The notes: generated by a model not told the origin, from the sequence alone. DNA of 64,000 bases from Tenericutes bacterium ADurb.BinA124 (GCA_002068415.1 MVZM01000007.1:1-64000), one strand, 5' to 3'; numbered from the stretch's first letter, positions 36,277 through 45,952 are shown. Made by a program: numbers and translations.

Positions 36277-37623
36277 TTATCCTTCTTTCCGTTGGTTCTT
36301 TTTGACGGGCATCGTTTCCACTTCACCGTCATAATAGATTACTTTTAATGCTTTTTCTAATTGAACATCGCTAGCTTTCATAATCAATTTATTCTGTTGA
36401 TATGTTAAAGTATATCCTTTTTTCATCAAATTCAAGGGATTTAATAAATCCAGTTTTTCCGTTAGTAAAGCCGTATAATTCATGCGGTCATTAATCGATG
36501 TTTGCCATATTTGTGTCATCTTTGCCAGTTTATCAGCAAGTAAAACCATTTTTTGTTCAATTTTGCTGGGAAAATTATAAGCAAGTAAGCGTTGGTTTAC
36601 ATTATCGATACGCGTTAATAAATTAACAATCTTAGCCTCCGGTGAGGAAGCTTTTAATTTAGTTTCCAGTTGATTTAAGTAATTTTCTTTTGCCTTGATT
36701 GTCTCCACAAAATTACGGAAATGGTAGGTATTTACAAGGTTATGAAAAACAAAATATTTTTGTTCAAGAATCCGTTTATAATAATAGTTTAACAATTGTG
36801 TTTTTTCGTTAATATTTTGAGCAATTTCACTCTGACTCCTGGTAAGCAAAACGGCTGCTCCCGTAGGGGTTGGAGCCCGAAGGGAAGCAACAAAATCACA
36901 AATCGTGTAATCAGCTTCATGGCCGACACCACTAACAGTAGGAATTTTACTAGCAAAAATCGCTCTAGCGAGCTCTTCATCATTGAAACATGATAAGTCC
37001 TCAACGCTCCCACCACCGCGCGCAATAATAATAACTTGGGCTAAGCGATCTTGGTTAGCTTTATTTAAAGCGGCTATCAATGATTTCGGTGCTTGAGAAC
37101 CTTGAACAAGAGCCGGATATAAATAGACTTTAGTTAACGGAAACCGCTTAAAAATGGTGGAAGTTATATCATTAATCGCATCACCAGTCTCGGAAGTAAT
37201 GACCGCAATATGTTCAACAAAAGCCGGAATGGGTAATTTCTTATCTTGGTCGAATAAACCTTCTTTTTGTAATTTTTCTTTTAAACGTAAAAAATTTAAG
37301 TAACTTTCACCAAGGCCGGCTTGCGACATTTCACTAACCGTTAAATTGTATGTTCCATTTTTATGATAAACGGTCACCGAAGCTTTGATGAGAACCATCA
37401 TTCCGTCAACAGGAATAAAGTTTAGAACTTTGGCACTGGAGCCAAACATAATAGCTCGAATTTCCGACTCTTCGTCTTTTAATGAAAAATAAAGATGACC
37501 TTTGGAAATGCGGAAATTGGATATTTCCCCTTGAATTAACAAATTTCTTAAAGCATTATCAGTATCAAATTTATAAGCAATGTATTTGTTTAAAGCCGAA
37601 ACAGTTAAATAATTATTTGCCAT
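36277..37623 (-). CDS. xseA: exodeoxyribonuclease VII large subunit
   Basis: XseA is the catalytic subunit of exonuclease VII. The 448-residue protein starts with an OB-fold (TVSALNKYIAYKF, GEISNFRISKGHLYFSLKDEESEIRAIMF). The catalytic domain follows, with VITSETGDAINDI, IIARGGGSVEDLSCFNDE and SGVGHEADYTICDFVASLRAPTPT, then a coiled coil. I chose ATG 37623 because GGAAGAGC precedes it and MANNYLTVSALN is the conserved start; the longer frame lies in nusB. It overlaps nusB by 11 bases and is followed by xseB after 3 bases. Confidence 0.96.
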   Translation of the reverse strand: MANNYLTVSALNKYIAYKFDTDNALRNLLIQGEISNFRISKGHLYFSLKDEESEIRAIMFGSSAKVLNFIPVDGMMVLIKASVTVYHKNGTYNLTVSEMSQAGLGESYLNFLRLKEKLQKEGLFDQDKKLPIPAFVEHIAVITSETGDAINDITSTIFKRFPLTKVYLYPALVQGSQAPKSLIAALNKANQDRLAQVIIIARGGGSVEDLSCFNDEELARAIFASKIPTVSGVGHEADYTICDFVASLRAPTPTGAAVLLTRSQSEIAQNINEKTQLLNYYYKRILEQKYFVFHNLVNTYHFRNFVETIKAKENYLNQLETKLKASSPEAKIVNLLTRIDNVNQRLLAYNFPSKIEQKMVLLADKLAKMTQIWQTSINDRMNYTALLTEKLDLLNPLNLMKKGYTLTYQQNKLIMKASDVQLEKALKVIYYDGEVETMPVKKNQRKEG

Positions 37624-38029
37624 TGATGCTCTTCCTAATTTCATCTAATATTTTGTTATTAAATTTGGATGACAATCCATCATCAAGTTCACTATATTCA
37701 TGGGTTAAATTCAAAATTTCATTGATAATAATGGTGGCCGGGGTTTTAGTGTAAAGCATTTCGTAAATGGCAATTCTAATTAAATTACGATCGACAATCG
37801 ACATTCTTTCAAAAGTCCAATTTTTTAAATTGCGACTAAAAATTCGGTTAATCTCATCCCAGTTATTAATCACCCCATCAACTAATTCATTAAAAAAATC
37901 TTCATCCAAGGACACTTCTTCTTCCTCTTGAATGATTTGATTTAAATATTCATAATTGGGCTTTTCTCCTAACAAATCATAATTATATAAAACAATCATG
38001 GCTTTGATTCGACTATTGTTTCTCTTCAT
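37613..38029 (-). CDS. nusB: transcription antitermination factor NusB
   Basis: NusB binds boxA RNA with S10 in rRNA antitermination. The 138-residue all-helical protein shows NNSRIKAMIVLYNYDL at the start, then VDGVINNWDEINRIFSRNLKNWTFERMSIVDRNLIRIAIYEML and TPATIIINEILNLTHEYSE near the C-terminus, all standard. ATG 38029 has AGGTG upstream, and MKRNNSRIKAM is the expected beginning; the longer frame is rejected. It is the promoter-proximal gene of nusB-xseA-xseB-ispA-dxs-recN. Confidence 0.95.
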   Translation of the reverse strand: MKRNNSRIKAMIVLYNYDLLGEKPNYEYLNQIIQEEEEVSLDEDFFNELVDGVINNWDEINRIFSRNLKNWTFERMSIVDRNLIRIAIYEMLYTKTPATIIINEILNLTHEYSELDDGLSSKFNNKILDEIRKSINGK

Positions 38030-38049
38030 GTTTACACCTAACAATTAGT

Positions 38050-38058
38050 ATTTTAGCA
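38050..38058 (-). promoter_or_regulatory. extended -10 promoter of the nusB-to-recN operon
   Basis: TGCTAAAAT (38058-38050, minus) is an extended -10 element 20 bases before the nusB start. The -35 region is weak. Confidence 0.5.
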
Positions 38059-38101
38059 TAAATCCACTTTTTTTAAAAGGAAAATAACCAAGAACAGGCA
38101 A

Positions 38102-38128
38102 TAAAAATCCCCAATTAAACAATTGAGG
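38102..38128 (-). terminator. terminator after the DUF1189-like genes
   Basis: On the minus strand ATCCTCAATT and AATTGGGGAT pair with one G-T mismatch around GTTT, followed by TTTTTATT. It lies just past the stop of the 38137 gene. Confidence 0.82.
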
Positions 38129-38136
38129 ATTAATGC

Positions 38137-39111
38137 TTAAACTAGTTGCTCATCATTATTAATGGTTGAAATAACTATTAAATAATAAAGTGAGAAAACG
38201 AAAATATAAAAATCTAACAATTTGGGAAAAAACCAAAGCAGAACAAAAAAGACTAAAGTAACGGGAATGCTAGCAATGGCGCCAATATTATAATATTCTG
38301 AGAAGCGTTTAAACTTTCCATCGCGATGAAAAAACACCCAAAGAATGAGGATAGTTATGGCCGTAAAGCAGACACCAATAATGAAGCTATAGGTAAAAAA
38401 CCGGAGTTTCATCGTATTTTGATTGCCAATGATGATTTGCTCAAGCAAGTATTCACCTAATAAATAACCATCGTTGGCGGGGTCAGATATCAAAAGTTGA
38501 AAGTTATTAATGCTATCTTGGTAAAATATTTTTTTGGTAGTGGGTACCAATTTGTGACCCTTATGATTAATATTTAAACTATCAATAGCAAAGGGATGGG
38601 CTTGAAAATATAAAGCATCGGAATAAAAAACGATTAAATAATTTTCATGATTTTCTTGATAGGGAATTTTTTCAATATTAAAACGTTTCTCAACATCATA
38701 ATAAATTTTTTCATCTTCTAAATAAACCTTTTTTATGTCAAACAAGTCAATCACAAAATGAATATTTTTGGTAATTCCGTCTTCAACAAACGAAAAATCA
38801 GTTTCGAAATTATCAACGGCTTCCATTTGGCCACATTTTAATTCTTTTCCATCGACAACCGCACATTCTTTATCGACAATTTGTTTGATAACATTGTTAA
38901 CAATGGCGGTATTCGGGAATTCGCTTAAGACATTAAAATTATAATTGTTTAAAATATCTTGTTCGTTCAAAGTTTTGTTTTGACTTGGTGGTAGAGCGAT
39001 GATAAAAGAAGAAATGACAAAAATACAAATGGCGATAATGATACTCATCGATTTGTATTTCACCATCCATCTTGGTAAAATTAATGATTTCAAAATATCC
39101 TTAAATTTCAT
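38137..39111 (-). CDS. DUF1189-like membrane protein (paralogue 1)
   Basis: The 324-residue protein has an N-terminal membrane segment (about residues 21-43, preceded by LKSLILPRWMVKYKSM). A large extracytoplasmic region of about 180 residues follows. Three to four C-terminal membrane segments begin near SFIIGVCFTAITILILWVFF. This layout and the N-terminal motif resemble DUF1189 (YvdJ-type), but the match is by eye. ATG 39111 has GAGGGG upstream. It follows a paralogue with the same design (YYNIGAIAS here, YFNIAALSS there). Function is unknown. A pair of sensors or scaffolds linked to the upstream 1003-residue protein is one possibility. Confidence 0.65.
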   Translation of the reverse strand: MKFKDILKSLILPRWMVKYKSMSIIIAICIFVISSFIIALPPSQNKTLNEQDILNNYNFNVLSEFPNTAIVNNVIKQIVDKECAVVDGKELKCGQMEAVDNFETDFSFVEDGITKNIHFVIDLFDIKKVYLEDEKIYYDVEKRFNIEKIPYQENHENYLIVFYSDALYFQAHPFAIDSLNINHKGHKLVPTTKKIFYQDSINNFQLLISDPANDGYLLGEYLLEQIIIGNQNTMKLRFFTYSFIIGVCFTAITILILWVFFHRDGKFKRFSEYYNIGAIASIPVTLVFFVLLWFFPKLLDFYIFVFSLYYLIVISTINNDEQLV

Positions 39112-39130
39112 AATGCCCCTCAATAATGAT

Positions 39131-40105
39131 TTATAAATCAGTTTGGATGTTATTGATACGATAAAGTATGAATAAATAATAGATGGAAAAAATGAAAATA
39201 TAAGCGTTTAAAATTGGTTGAAAAAACCAAGAAACAGCAAAAGTAATTAAAAACGGAACAACACTACTTAAAGCAGCAATATTAAAGTATTCACGAAATT
39301 GCGTCAAACGACCATTGCGTCTAAAGAACAACCAAAAAATGAGAATCATCAAAAAGGGAAAAAGAACACAAATTAACAGGGTATTAATAAAAGCCGTTGA
39401 TTTCGCATAAGCTGCTAAACCCAAAATGATTTGATTGATGATATATGTTCCCATTAAGTGGCCATCAGTTGCCGGTGAAGCCGATTGTAAATTAAATTCA
39501 GGAATATATCCTTCATAAAAAAGTGTTGACGACATTTCTAAAAGCATGACATCATTATGTGTTTTTTCAAGTTTACTTAAACCACGTAGTTGCGCTTGAA
39601 AATATAGGTAACGATGGGTGAGAACAACAAAATAATGCTCAACATTATCTTGGTAAGGAAATGATTCCACATCAAAATCCGTCACAGGATTAATCGTAGA
39701 TTTTTCGTCTCCATTATTCTCAATAAAAAAATGAATATGTTTTGTTATCGGAATAGGGTACTTTTCCCCCGCTACTACGAAAGAAATATCCCGTTTGAAT
39801 ACTTCACCTTTATTTAAACCCGAGCACGACAAAGTAAATTCCGGCGTTGCAAAACACTTTAAATTGTTGATTTCCACAAAAATCTGATTAATAGCATCGT
39901 CATCGGGGATTTCTTGTAACGCTAAAAAATTATAATTGTCACGGTATTGTTCAACCATTTTAGCGGCTTGATAGCCATAGGGAAGGGCTAACAAATAAGC
40001 AGATAAAACAAAAATAAATAACGAAACTAAAACCGACATTAACCGGACTTTTGCCATCGATTTTGGGATAACAATTAATTTTAACAATTCAACAATTTTC
40101 GACAT
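39131..40105 (-). CDS. DUF1189-like membrane protein (paralogue 2)
   Basis: The 324-residue protein parallels its downstream neighbour: LLKLIVIPKSMAKVRLMSVLVSLFIFVLSAYLLALP (first membrane segment), an outer domain, and C-terminal membrane helices with ILIFWLFFRRNGRLTQFREYFNIAALSS. Outer-domain features shared with paralogue 1 include a Cys-x(10-13)-Cys pair (CFATPEFTLSC here), ESFPYQDNVEHYFVV and LYFQAQ. The pair therefore arose by tandem duplication with strong divergence. AAAGGAAAGTAA precedes ATG 40105. It lies 63 bases downstream of the large TPR-GAF-PAS protein. Extracytoplasmic ligand sensing is a guess. Confidence 0.65.
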   Translation of the reverse strand: MSKIVELLKLIVIPKSMAKVRLMSVLVSLFIFVLSAYLLALPYGYQAAKMVEQYRDNYNFLALQEIPDDDAINQIFVEINNLKCFATPEFTLSCSGLNKGEVFKRDISFVVAGEKYPIPITKHIHFFIENNGDEKSTINPVTDFDVESFPYQDNVEHYFVVLTHRYLYFQAQLRGLSKLEKTHNDVMLLEMSSTLFYEGYIPEFNLQSASPATDGHLMGTYIINQIILGLAAYAKSTAFINTLLICVLFPFLMILIFWLFFRRNGRLTQFREYFNIAALSSVVPFLITFAVSWFFQPILNAYIFIFSIYYLFILYRINNIQTDL

Positions 40106-40168
40106 TTACTTTCCTTTTAATTCAATAATATAAATATTGTACCATAATATATTAAGAATAAACAATTA

Positions 40169-43100
40169 TTATTGGGCGTTGATTTGGTCAATATTCTCTA
40201 AGTTGTCACTTTTATATTTCACATTGGTATATTCCAAAACATCAAAATTGGCAACTAATTCATAATCGAACATTTTACTAATTTTAACTAAAGAATCCCT
40301 CAATTGATAGTCAAGATTTTCTTCCACTAAAACACCATATATTAAATTTTCTAAAACATCATCCATATTTAATTGCTTAAAAACATGGAAGTTAATTAAT
40401 ACTTTCATGTTTAGTTGATGTAAATGTTGGATTAAAGACTTTAGTTTAGGCGCATAGTCATTAATAACCAACCTAATTTTTAGAAATAAGCTTTGATGAG
40501 TGATAAAATATTGATCCTTATGTAAGATTTCAAGCGCTTTTAAGGAAATCGGAAAATAATAGAGAAAATCTTTTTCCGGTTTAATTTCGCGCATTAATTG
40601 TTTTAGAGCCATGATTTGAAAAGGGACAAGAACAAAATCAGAAGCAAATTGACTTAAGGATTCTTTGGGTAAAAGACCAGGAATATTAAATTGAACTAAA
40701 TAAGATTTAAGCGATTCTTTTTTCGCAATCAATTCCAAATAAAGTAAAGCAACATCACCTTTTTTAAGTTGCTCTTGCAAACAAAAAGTAACTTGTGATG
40801 ATTTCACATATTTTTTATGAATGTCATCAGAAAAAATTTGATAGCGCTCAGGTGTTTTTAAACTCAATTCCGAGAAAATCAGCAGTTCATCGACATTAAA
40901 ACTATCTCGAGGATATCGAACAAGACTAGCTTTAGTACCGAAATTAATATTAAAGTTTTGATATCGTAAACCACGGTCGGCTTTCTCCAAAACTAAACGG
41001 ATTTTACGATCAAGAAGCCTTTGATCGGCGATTTCTAGGTAGGAAAGAAAAGTTCCATCAGCTAAATAGAAAGTAAAATTCGAAAATTCCTGTTTAATAA
41101 TTTCATACAAAAATTTGATTGTTTGCAAAGTTAAATCCGAACTAAGATTATCTTGATTGATGATTTGAAAGCGAGCTAGCGCGAATTTTAAGTCTAAATT
41201 CGCCATTTTAGCTTTCACTTCCTCCAAAAATGATTGTAAAGAAAGTTCATCGTCCATAAGCATTTTTTGTTGTGAAACAGGAATATTCTCAACAATTTTG
41301 CGAATTGTTCCGACATAGAATTTGATTTTACCCTCCCGAGAAATATAAGGAGATGCTTGTTCTTTCACATGGATTTCCTGATTTTGTAAACGAAGGCGGT
41401 ATATTGCTTCATATGGTTCGCCTTGATCAATTTTTTCATTGATTGCTAACAACTGACTTTGGTCTTCTTCTCTAATCCAAGCCCAAAATTCATTCCGATT
41501 TAACATTTGCTCCTCAATTTTTAAAAAGTTGGCAAGTTGAGGTGTGCAAAACATCCGCTGTTTGTTTTGATCAAGATAAAAAATTCCTTCTTGTAAAGAA
41601 TTCATAGCGATTTGTAAGATATTTTTTTGAGCTCGCAAATTTTCTTGATAGTAAAAAGAGATGAGTTTAAATTCCAATAATTTACAAGCAATTCGTAATA
41701 AAGCCATGGCATCGACATTTAAAAGCGTTGAATCATTGGCAGTAAAAATGGCACAGGCAAACAAATCTTGTTCATAATACATGGGAATTGCAATCAATGA
41801 TTGGGTTAGTGTGGAATTATAAAGTTTTTGGGTGATGACACTTTTTAATGGTAACTGGGCATCGTTGAAATCAATGACGATTTCATTATTGGCCGTAACA
41901 ACCATTTCTACAATAGTATCATTTAAGCTGTTGTAGGGAATATCGCGTTCAAATAACCGTTGTTTTTTGTATTCAAATGACTTCACATAATTAAAATTTT
42001 CAAAAAAATCCGGTAAAGTTTCGAAACTTGATTTCGAAAAAACGATAAATAAAGCCTCATTAAAACCGACAATCGGTTCTAGATGTTTGGAAAACTCCAT
42101 AAAACAATCACGTTCATTATCACTTAATAAAGCCATATTCGCTAACACCATCGTTTTTTCAATTTTCGTTACCATGGTTTGCAAGCGTTGATTAACTTCA
42201 ATGTTCTTTTCATCTTCATTGGAAACATCAATTGCTTCCGCTTGACTTTTAGATATTTGTTTATCCAACAATTCAAGCATCGAAAGCAAGGGGCGTGCCG
42301 TTCCCCGAATATTTTTATCGCGAAGAATTTTAGCTCTTAACAAATTTAAATAAAAATCTTTTTTGACGACTAAATCAAGGCAATTTTCAAGTGATTTTTG
42401 ATACTTAGAGACCATTTTATCAAAGTCATCCCAATGTTCAATCGTAATCAACAAATCTAAATATTCATTTAAAATGCCTAAATAATCATCACCGATAACG
42501 GGAATTTTGTGAAACAAATCATGAAAACTTTGTTTAGCGTACTTATAATTCTTTTCCAAAACAAATAATTTCGCATTTAAATATTCACAATATAATTTAC
42601 CTTCGTTATCTTTTAATTTTTCAACCAATTTAATACCCTCGGAAAGTGTTTTTTTGGCTTCCGTCAATAAACCATCATCCAAATATAATTTGGTTAAATT
42701 GCTGATGGTGAGGGCTTTTAAAGGTTCATCGGGATAATTCGTTAAAATGGCTTGTAAATATTGTTGAGCTTTATCTTTTTGGTTTAGTTCTGCTCCAATA
42801 TAGGCCATTTCCAAATACCAACGATTAACTTCATCATGATTGTCAAGATTAAGATAATTCCGTTTTAAAGAAGCATATCGATAAGCACTTTTAAAGTTCT
42901 TCTTTTGAAAATAAATAAAGATGATATGATCTAGAAAAGAAAGATAAATTTTTTGGAAAACAACACGGTCAATTAGATTAAAAGTTTTAAGCGCCAACGC
43001 TAAGGCATCATCAAAAAGGCGATTATCAATATACAAATCAATAATCAAAAGATCACATAAATATTGATATTCTTGATTTAAAGCCATAATACATTGATTT

Positions 43101-43180
43101 TTCAGATCAACGATTTGGGAAAAGTCAGCCAAGGTCAAGGACTTTTGCGTCAATTCAGCATATTTTTCTTTGATTTCCAT
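40169..43180 (-). CDS. TPR-GAF-PAS protein with degenerate GGDEF and EAL domains
   Basis: This 1003-residue soluble protein has five regions: TPR-like helices (1-335), a GAF-like domain (about 345-515), a PAS domain (about 520-635), a GGDEF-like domain (655-790) and an EAL-like domain (800-985). In the GGDEF-like part the framework is clear (FALARFQIINQDNLSSDLTLQ, NINFGTKASLVRYPRDSFNVDELL), but the signature loop reads ADGTF (708-712). In the EAL-like part the place of EAL reads YLVQF, and the later AEGVE-like loop reads VANFDV. Neither active site is intact, so it is probably a receptor or scaffold. Domain calls beyond TPR and PAS are by eye. It has its own promoter and precedes two DUF1189-like membrane proteins. 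Confidence 0.7.
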   Translation of the reverse strand: MEIKEKYAELTQKSLTLADFSQIVDLKNQCIMALNQEYQYLCDLLIIDLYIDNRLFDDALALALKTFNLIDRVVFQKIYLSFLDHIIFIYFQKKNFKSAYRYASLKRNYLNLDNHDEVNRWYLEMAYIGAELNQKDKAQQYLQAILTNYPDEPLKALTISNLTKLYLDDGLLTEAKKTLSEGIKLVEKLKDNEGKLYCEYLNAKLFVLEKNYKYAKQSFHDLFHKIPVIGDDYLGILNEYLDLLITIEHWDDFDKMVSKYQKSLENCLDLVVKKDFYLNLLRAKILRDKNIRGTARPLLSMLELLDKQISKSQAEAIDVSNEDEKNIEVNQRLQTMVTKIEKTMVLANMALLSDNERDCFMEFSKHLEPIVGFNEALFIVFSKSSFETLPDFFENFNYVKSFEYKKQRLFERDIPYNSLNDTIVEMVVTANNEIVIDFNDAQLPLKSVITQKLYNSTLTQSLIAIPMYYEQDLFACAIFTANDSTLLNVDAMALLRIACKLLEFKLISFYYQENLRAQKNILQIAMNSLQEGIFYLDQNKQRMFCTPQLANFLKIEEQMLNRNEFWAWIREEDQSQLLAINEKIDQGEPYEAIYRLRLQNQEIHVKEQASPYISREGKIKFYVGTIRKIVENIPVSQQKMLMDDELSLQSFLEEVKAKMANLDLKFALARFQIINQDNLSSDLTLQTIKFLYEIIKQEFSNFTFYLADGTFLSYLEIADQRLLDRKIRLVLEKADRGLRYQNFNINFGTKASLVRYPRDSFNVDELLIFSELSLKTPERYQIFSDDIHKKYVKSSQVTFCLQEQLKKGDVALLYLELIAKKESLKSYLVQFNIPGLLPKESLSQFASDFVLVPFQIMALKQLMREIKPEKDFLYYFPISLKALEILHKDQYFITHQSLFLKIRLVINDYAPKLKSLIQHLHQLNMKVLINFHVFKQLNMDDVLENLIYGVLVEENLDYQLRDSLVKISKMFDYELVANFDVLEYTNVKYKSDNLENIDQINAQ

Positions 43181-43210
43181 AAAAAAACCCTTTCCAAACT
43201 TATCTAATTG

Positions 43211-43239
43211 ATTATAGCATAATTAAGCGTAAAAGTTAA
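43211..43239 (-). promoter_or_regulatory. promoter of the TPR-GAF-PAS gene
   Basis: TTAACT (43239-43234), a 17-base spacer and TATAAT (43216-43211) with an extended TGC lie 31 bases before the gene on the minus strand. Confidence 0.7.
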
Positions 43240-43243
43240 GATT

Positions 43244-43290
43244 AAAAAAGTGGCCAAAGCCGCTTTTAGCTACTTGGCTTTAGACACTTA
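43244..43290 (-). terminator. terminator of apt-relA-dtd
   Basis: On the minus strand AAGTG...AAAGCC pairs with GGCTTT...CACTT in an interrupted stem, followed by TTTTTT. It starts on the dtd stop codon. Confidence 0.75.
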
Positions 43291-43725
43291 AAATTCAATG
43301 ATGATAGTTACCGGACCGGAATTGGTAAAGCTTAAATCCATATGTGCTCCAAAAAGTCCTTCCAAAACAGGAAACCCTTCTTGTTTAAGTAGCTCATTAA
43401 ATTGGTGATACATTATACGTGCTTGATTTGGCTCCATACTTTCAGTAAAAGACGGTCGATTTCCTTTTGATAAATTAGCATAAAGCGTAAATTGAGAAAT
43501 TGATAAAATTGATCCCTTAACTTCATGCAAACTAAGGTTCATTTTTCCGTTCTCATCTTCAAAAATACGCAAATTAGCAATTTTTTTAACCATTTTGGGG
43601 AGCACATCAAAATGGTCCCCTTTTTTAAAACCCACTAACAATAAATAGCCGGACTCAATTGCACTGATTAGTTTTCCCGAAACAACACAATTGGCGGATG
43701 AAACCCGTTGAATAACAACCTTCAT
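43288..43725 (-). CDS. dtd: D-aminoacyl-tRNA deacylase
   Basis: Dtd removes D-amino acids (and Gly from tRNA-Ala) mischarged onto tRNA. The 145-residue protein has MKVVIQRVSSANCVV at the start, the catalytic SQFTLYA and the cross-subunit NSGPVTIIIEF at the C-terminus. The standard motif is GPVT, so it is a canonical Dtd1. ATG 43725 overlaps the relA stop (ATGA). The order relA-dtd is conserved in Firmicutes. Confidence 0.97.
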   Translation of the reverse strand: MKVVIQRVSSANCVVSGKLISAIESGYLLLVGFKKGDHFDVLPKMVKKIANLRIFEDENGKMNLSLHEVKGSILSISQFTLYANLSKGNRPSFTESMEPNQARIMYHQFNELLKQEGFPVLEGLFGAHMDLSFTNSGPVTIIIEF

Positions 43726-45914
43726 TTGATAACCCTCTCAATTGAATGAACATCACTGATTTTCTTGATATTGGCAATCGCTGTTTTAAGAGTCGATAAA
43801 TTCGGAACGTCTAATCTAACTTTCGTTAACAAATCACCATCTTTGTTTTTTCCAGAAGAAATGTGTTTGATAGTAACCGCAACGCTATTGAGAGCATTAA
43901 TCATTTCCGCAACAATATTACGGCGGTCAAACGATAAAATCGTAATTGAGGTTTCGTAACTCTTGCGCGTAAAATCCGGGTCCCAGAAAACTTCAATGAA
44001 GCGTTGTTCGTCAGAATGACGGGTGTTATGACATTCCAAACGGTGTACAACAATACCATAACCTTTGCTAACATAGCCAACAATATCATCACCAAAAATG
44101 GGATGACAGCAATTCGCTAATTTAATCTGGGTTTTGGATAATCCTTCCACATAAATTCCGAGGTCATTGGCGGGATGACGAGTTTTTTTCTTCTTTTCCT
44201 CATCACTATACTGTTTAATGAGGGCTTCTTCATCCAATTTTTCCATTCGCCCCGCTAAACGGTTAGCTGCACCTTTGGCCGAAATGGCATTTTTGCCGAT
44301 TTCAAAATAAAAATCTTCAAGATTATTGACACCATATTTCCCAAAATGGGCATTAACTAACTTATCATCTAGTTTTAGTTGCGGAATGTTTTCCTGTTTT
44401 AAAATTCTTTCAAATTCTTCTTTTCCAGAACTAACTAAAGCATCCCGCTTTAAACGATTTAAAACCGAGGTAATCTTATGTTTAGCATGGGAAGTTTTGA
44501 CAATTTTTAGCCAAGCTTCATTAGGGCCAACAAAACTTTTGGAGGTTTTGATTTCTACAACATCGCCTGTTTTCAATTTGTAAGTCAAAGGCACTATTTT
44601 TCCATTAACAATGGCGCCCGTGGTATGATTACCGACTTCCGTATGAATTCGGTAAGCAAAATCCAAAGGCGTTGCGCCGGTTGGAAAATCCAAAACATCC
44701 CCCTTGGGAGTAAACACATAAACATTGGCACTAAAAATATCTTCTCGGATGGTTTCTAAAGGGTCACTGTCTTCTGATTCGCCAATCTCGGCATAAGTCA
44801 ATAATTCTTTATACCATCGGAGCTTGGCAGCAATCTCCAATTGTTGTTCTTGAGGCGAGTAGACTTTGTTCTCTTTATAAACCCAATGCGCAGCAATACC
44901 AAACTCGGCAATTTCATCCATTTCATAAGTTCGAATTTGAATTTCATAAATTTTGCCATTTAATCCCACAACCGTTGAATGCAAAGATTGATATAAATTA
45001 GGTTTGGGAGTCGCAATATAGTCTTTGAATCGTTTCGGAATTGGTGTCCAGTGACCGTGTACTAAACCAAGAACATGATAACAACTTTCAATGGTCGACA
45101 CAATGATTCTTAGGGCCATCAAATCATAGATTTGGTCAAAATCCAAATCTTTGCTCGTCATTTTCTTATAAACACTGTAGATATTTTTAACTCGCCCTTT
45201 GATATCATATTTTTCAATGTGGTTTTGCGAAAGCAGTTCTTCTAAACGAACTTGCATTTGCCGGATATCTTCTTCACGAACCGTTTTTTGCTGATTGATT
45301 AAAGCAAAAATATTTTGATATTGTTCAGGGTCCAAGTATTTAAAACTAATATCCTCCAATTCCGCTTTAATCCGATACATTCCTAAACGATGGGCCAAGG
45401 GAGCATATAAATCCATTGTTTCTTTCGCAATCTTGATTTGTTTGTCATGCGGTTGGAATTCTAAAGTTCGCATATTGTGAACGCGATCTAAAAGTTTGAC
45501 CAAAACAACTCGGATATCTTTGGCCATGGCCAGTAATATCTTTTGATGGGATTTGGCTAGAGCCTTTTCTTTGGTCATATATTTTAATTTACTGATTTTA
45601 GTAACTCCGTCAACAATGTTAGCAACATCTAGTCCAAAACCATCAATTAATTGTTCTTTGGAAACATCAGTATCTTCTAAAATATCATGAAGCAAACCGG
45701 CTGCAATGACAGTTGGGGAAACTTGCAGTTCCGCAAGCATGTAAGCAACTTCAAGCGGATGTTGAATATATGGATCCGAAGATTTTCGAAATTGGCCTTC
45801 ATGCTTAAGGTGTGCGAATTCATAAGCACTTTGAATAAGCTCAAGATTTTTGGAATTATGTAAGTATTCTTGCGCTTTGTTAAGCACATCGGCAATCGTC
45901 TTCTTTGCTTCCAT
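43722..45914 (-). CDS. relA: bifunctional (p)ppGpp synthetase/hydrolase (Rel)
   Basis: Rel makes and degrades the stringent-response alarmone (p)ppGpp. The 730-residue protein has the HD hydrolase domain (QFRKSSDPYIQHPLEVAYML, LLHDILEDTDV, KLLDRVHNMRT) and the synthetase domain (KGRVKNIYSVYKKMTSKD, YQSLHSTVVG, EIQIRTYEMDEIAEFGIAAHW). TGS (VYVFTPKGDVLDFPTGATPLDFAY), helical and ACT domains follow. Both catalytic halves keep their motifs, so it is bifunctional. The strong AAAGGAGG sets the start at ATG 45914. It follows apt by 38 bases; apt-relA-dtd is a common order, with recJ missing here. Confidence 0.97.
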   Translation of the reverse strand: MEAKKTIADVLNKAQEYLHNSKNLELIQSAYEFAHLKHEGQFRKSSDPYIQHPLEVAYMLAELQVSPTVIAAGLLHDILEDTDVSKEQLIDGFGLDVANIVDGVTKISKLKYMTKEKALAKSHQKILLAMAKDIRVVLVKLLDRVHNMRTLEFQPHDKQIKIAKETMDLYAPLAHRLGMYRIKAELEDISFKYLDPEQYQNIFALINQQKTVREEDIRQMQVRLEELLSQNHIEKYDIKGRVKNIYSVYKKMTSKDLDFDQIYDLMALRIIVSTIESCYHVLGLVHGHWTPIPKRFKDYIATPKPNLYQSLHSTVVGLNGKIYEIQIRTYEMDEIAEFGIAAHWVYKENKVYSPQEQQLEIAAKLRWYKELLTYAEIGESEDSDPLETIREDIFSANVYVFTPKGDVLDFPTGATPLDFAYRIHTEVGNHTTGAIVNGKIVPLTYKLKTGDVVEIKTSKSFVGPNEAWLKIVKTSHAKHKITSVLNRLKRDALVSSGKEEFERILKQENIPQLKLDDKLVNAHFGKYGVNNLEDFYFEIGKNAISAKGAANRLAGRMEKLDEEALIKQYSDEEKKKKTRHPANDLGIYVEGLSKTQIKLANCCHPIFGDDIVGYVSKGYGIVVHRLECHNTRHSDEQRFIEVFWDPDFTRKSYETSITILSFDRRNIVAEMINALNSVAVTIKHISSGKNKDGDLLTKVRLDVPNLSTLKTAIANIKKISDVHSIERVIK

Positions 45915-45952
45915 AAAACAACCTCCTTTCAAAAACGGTTTTTAAAAAATAA

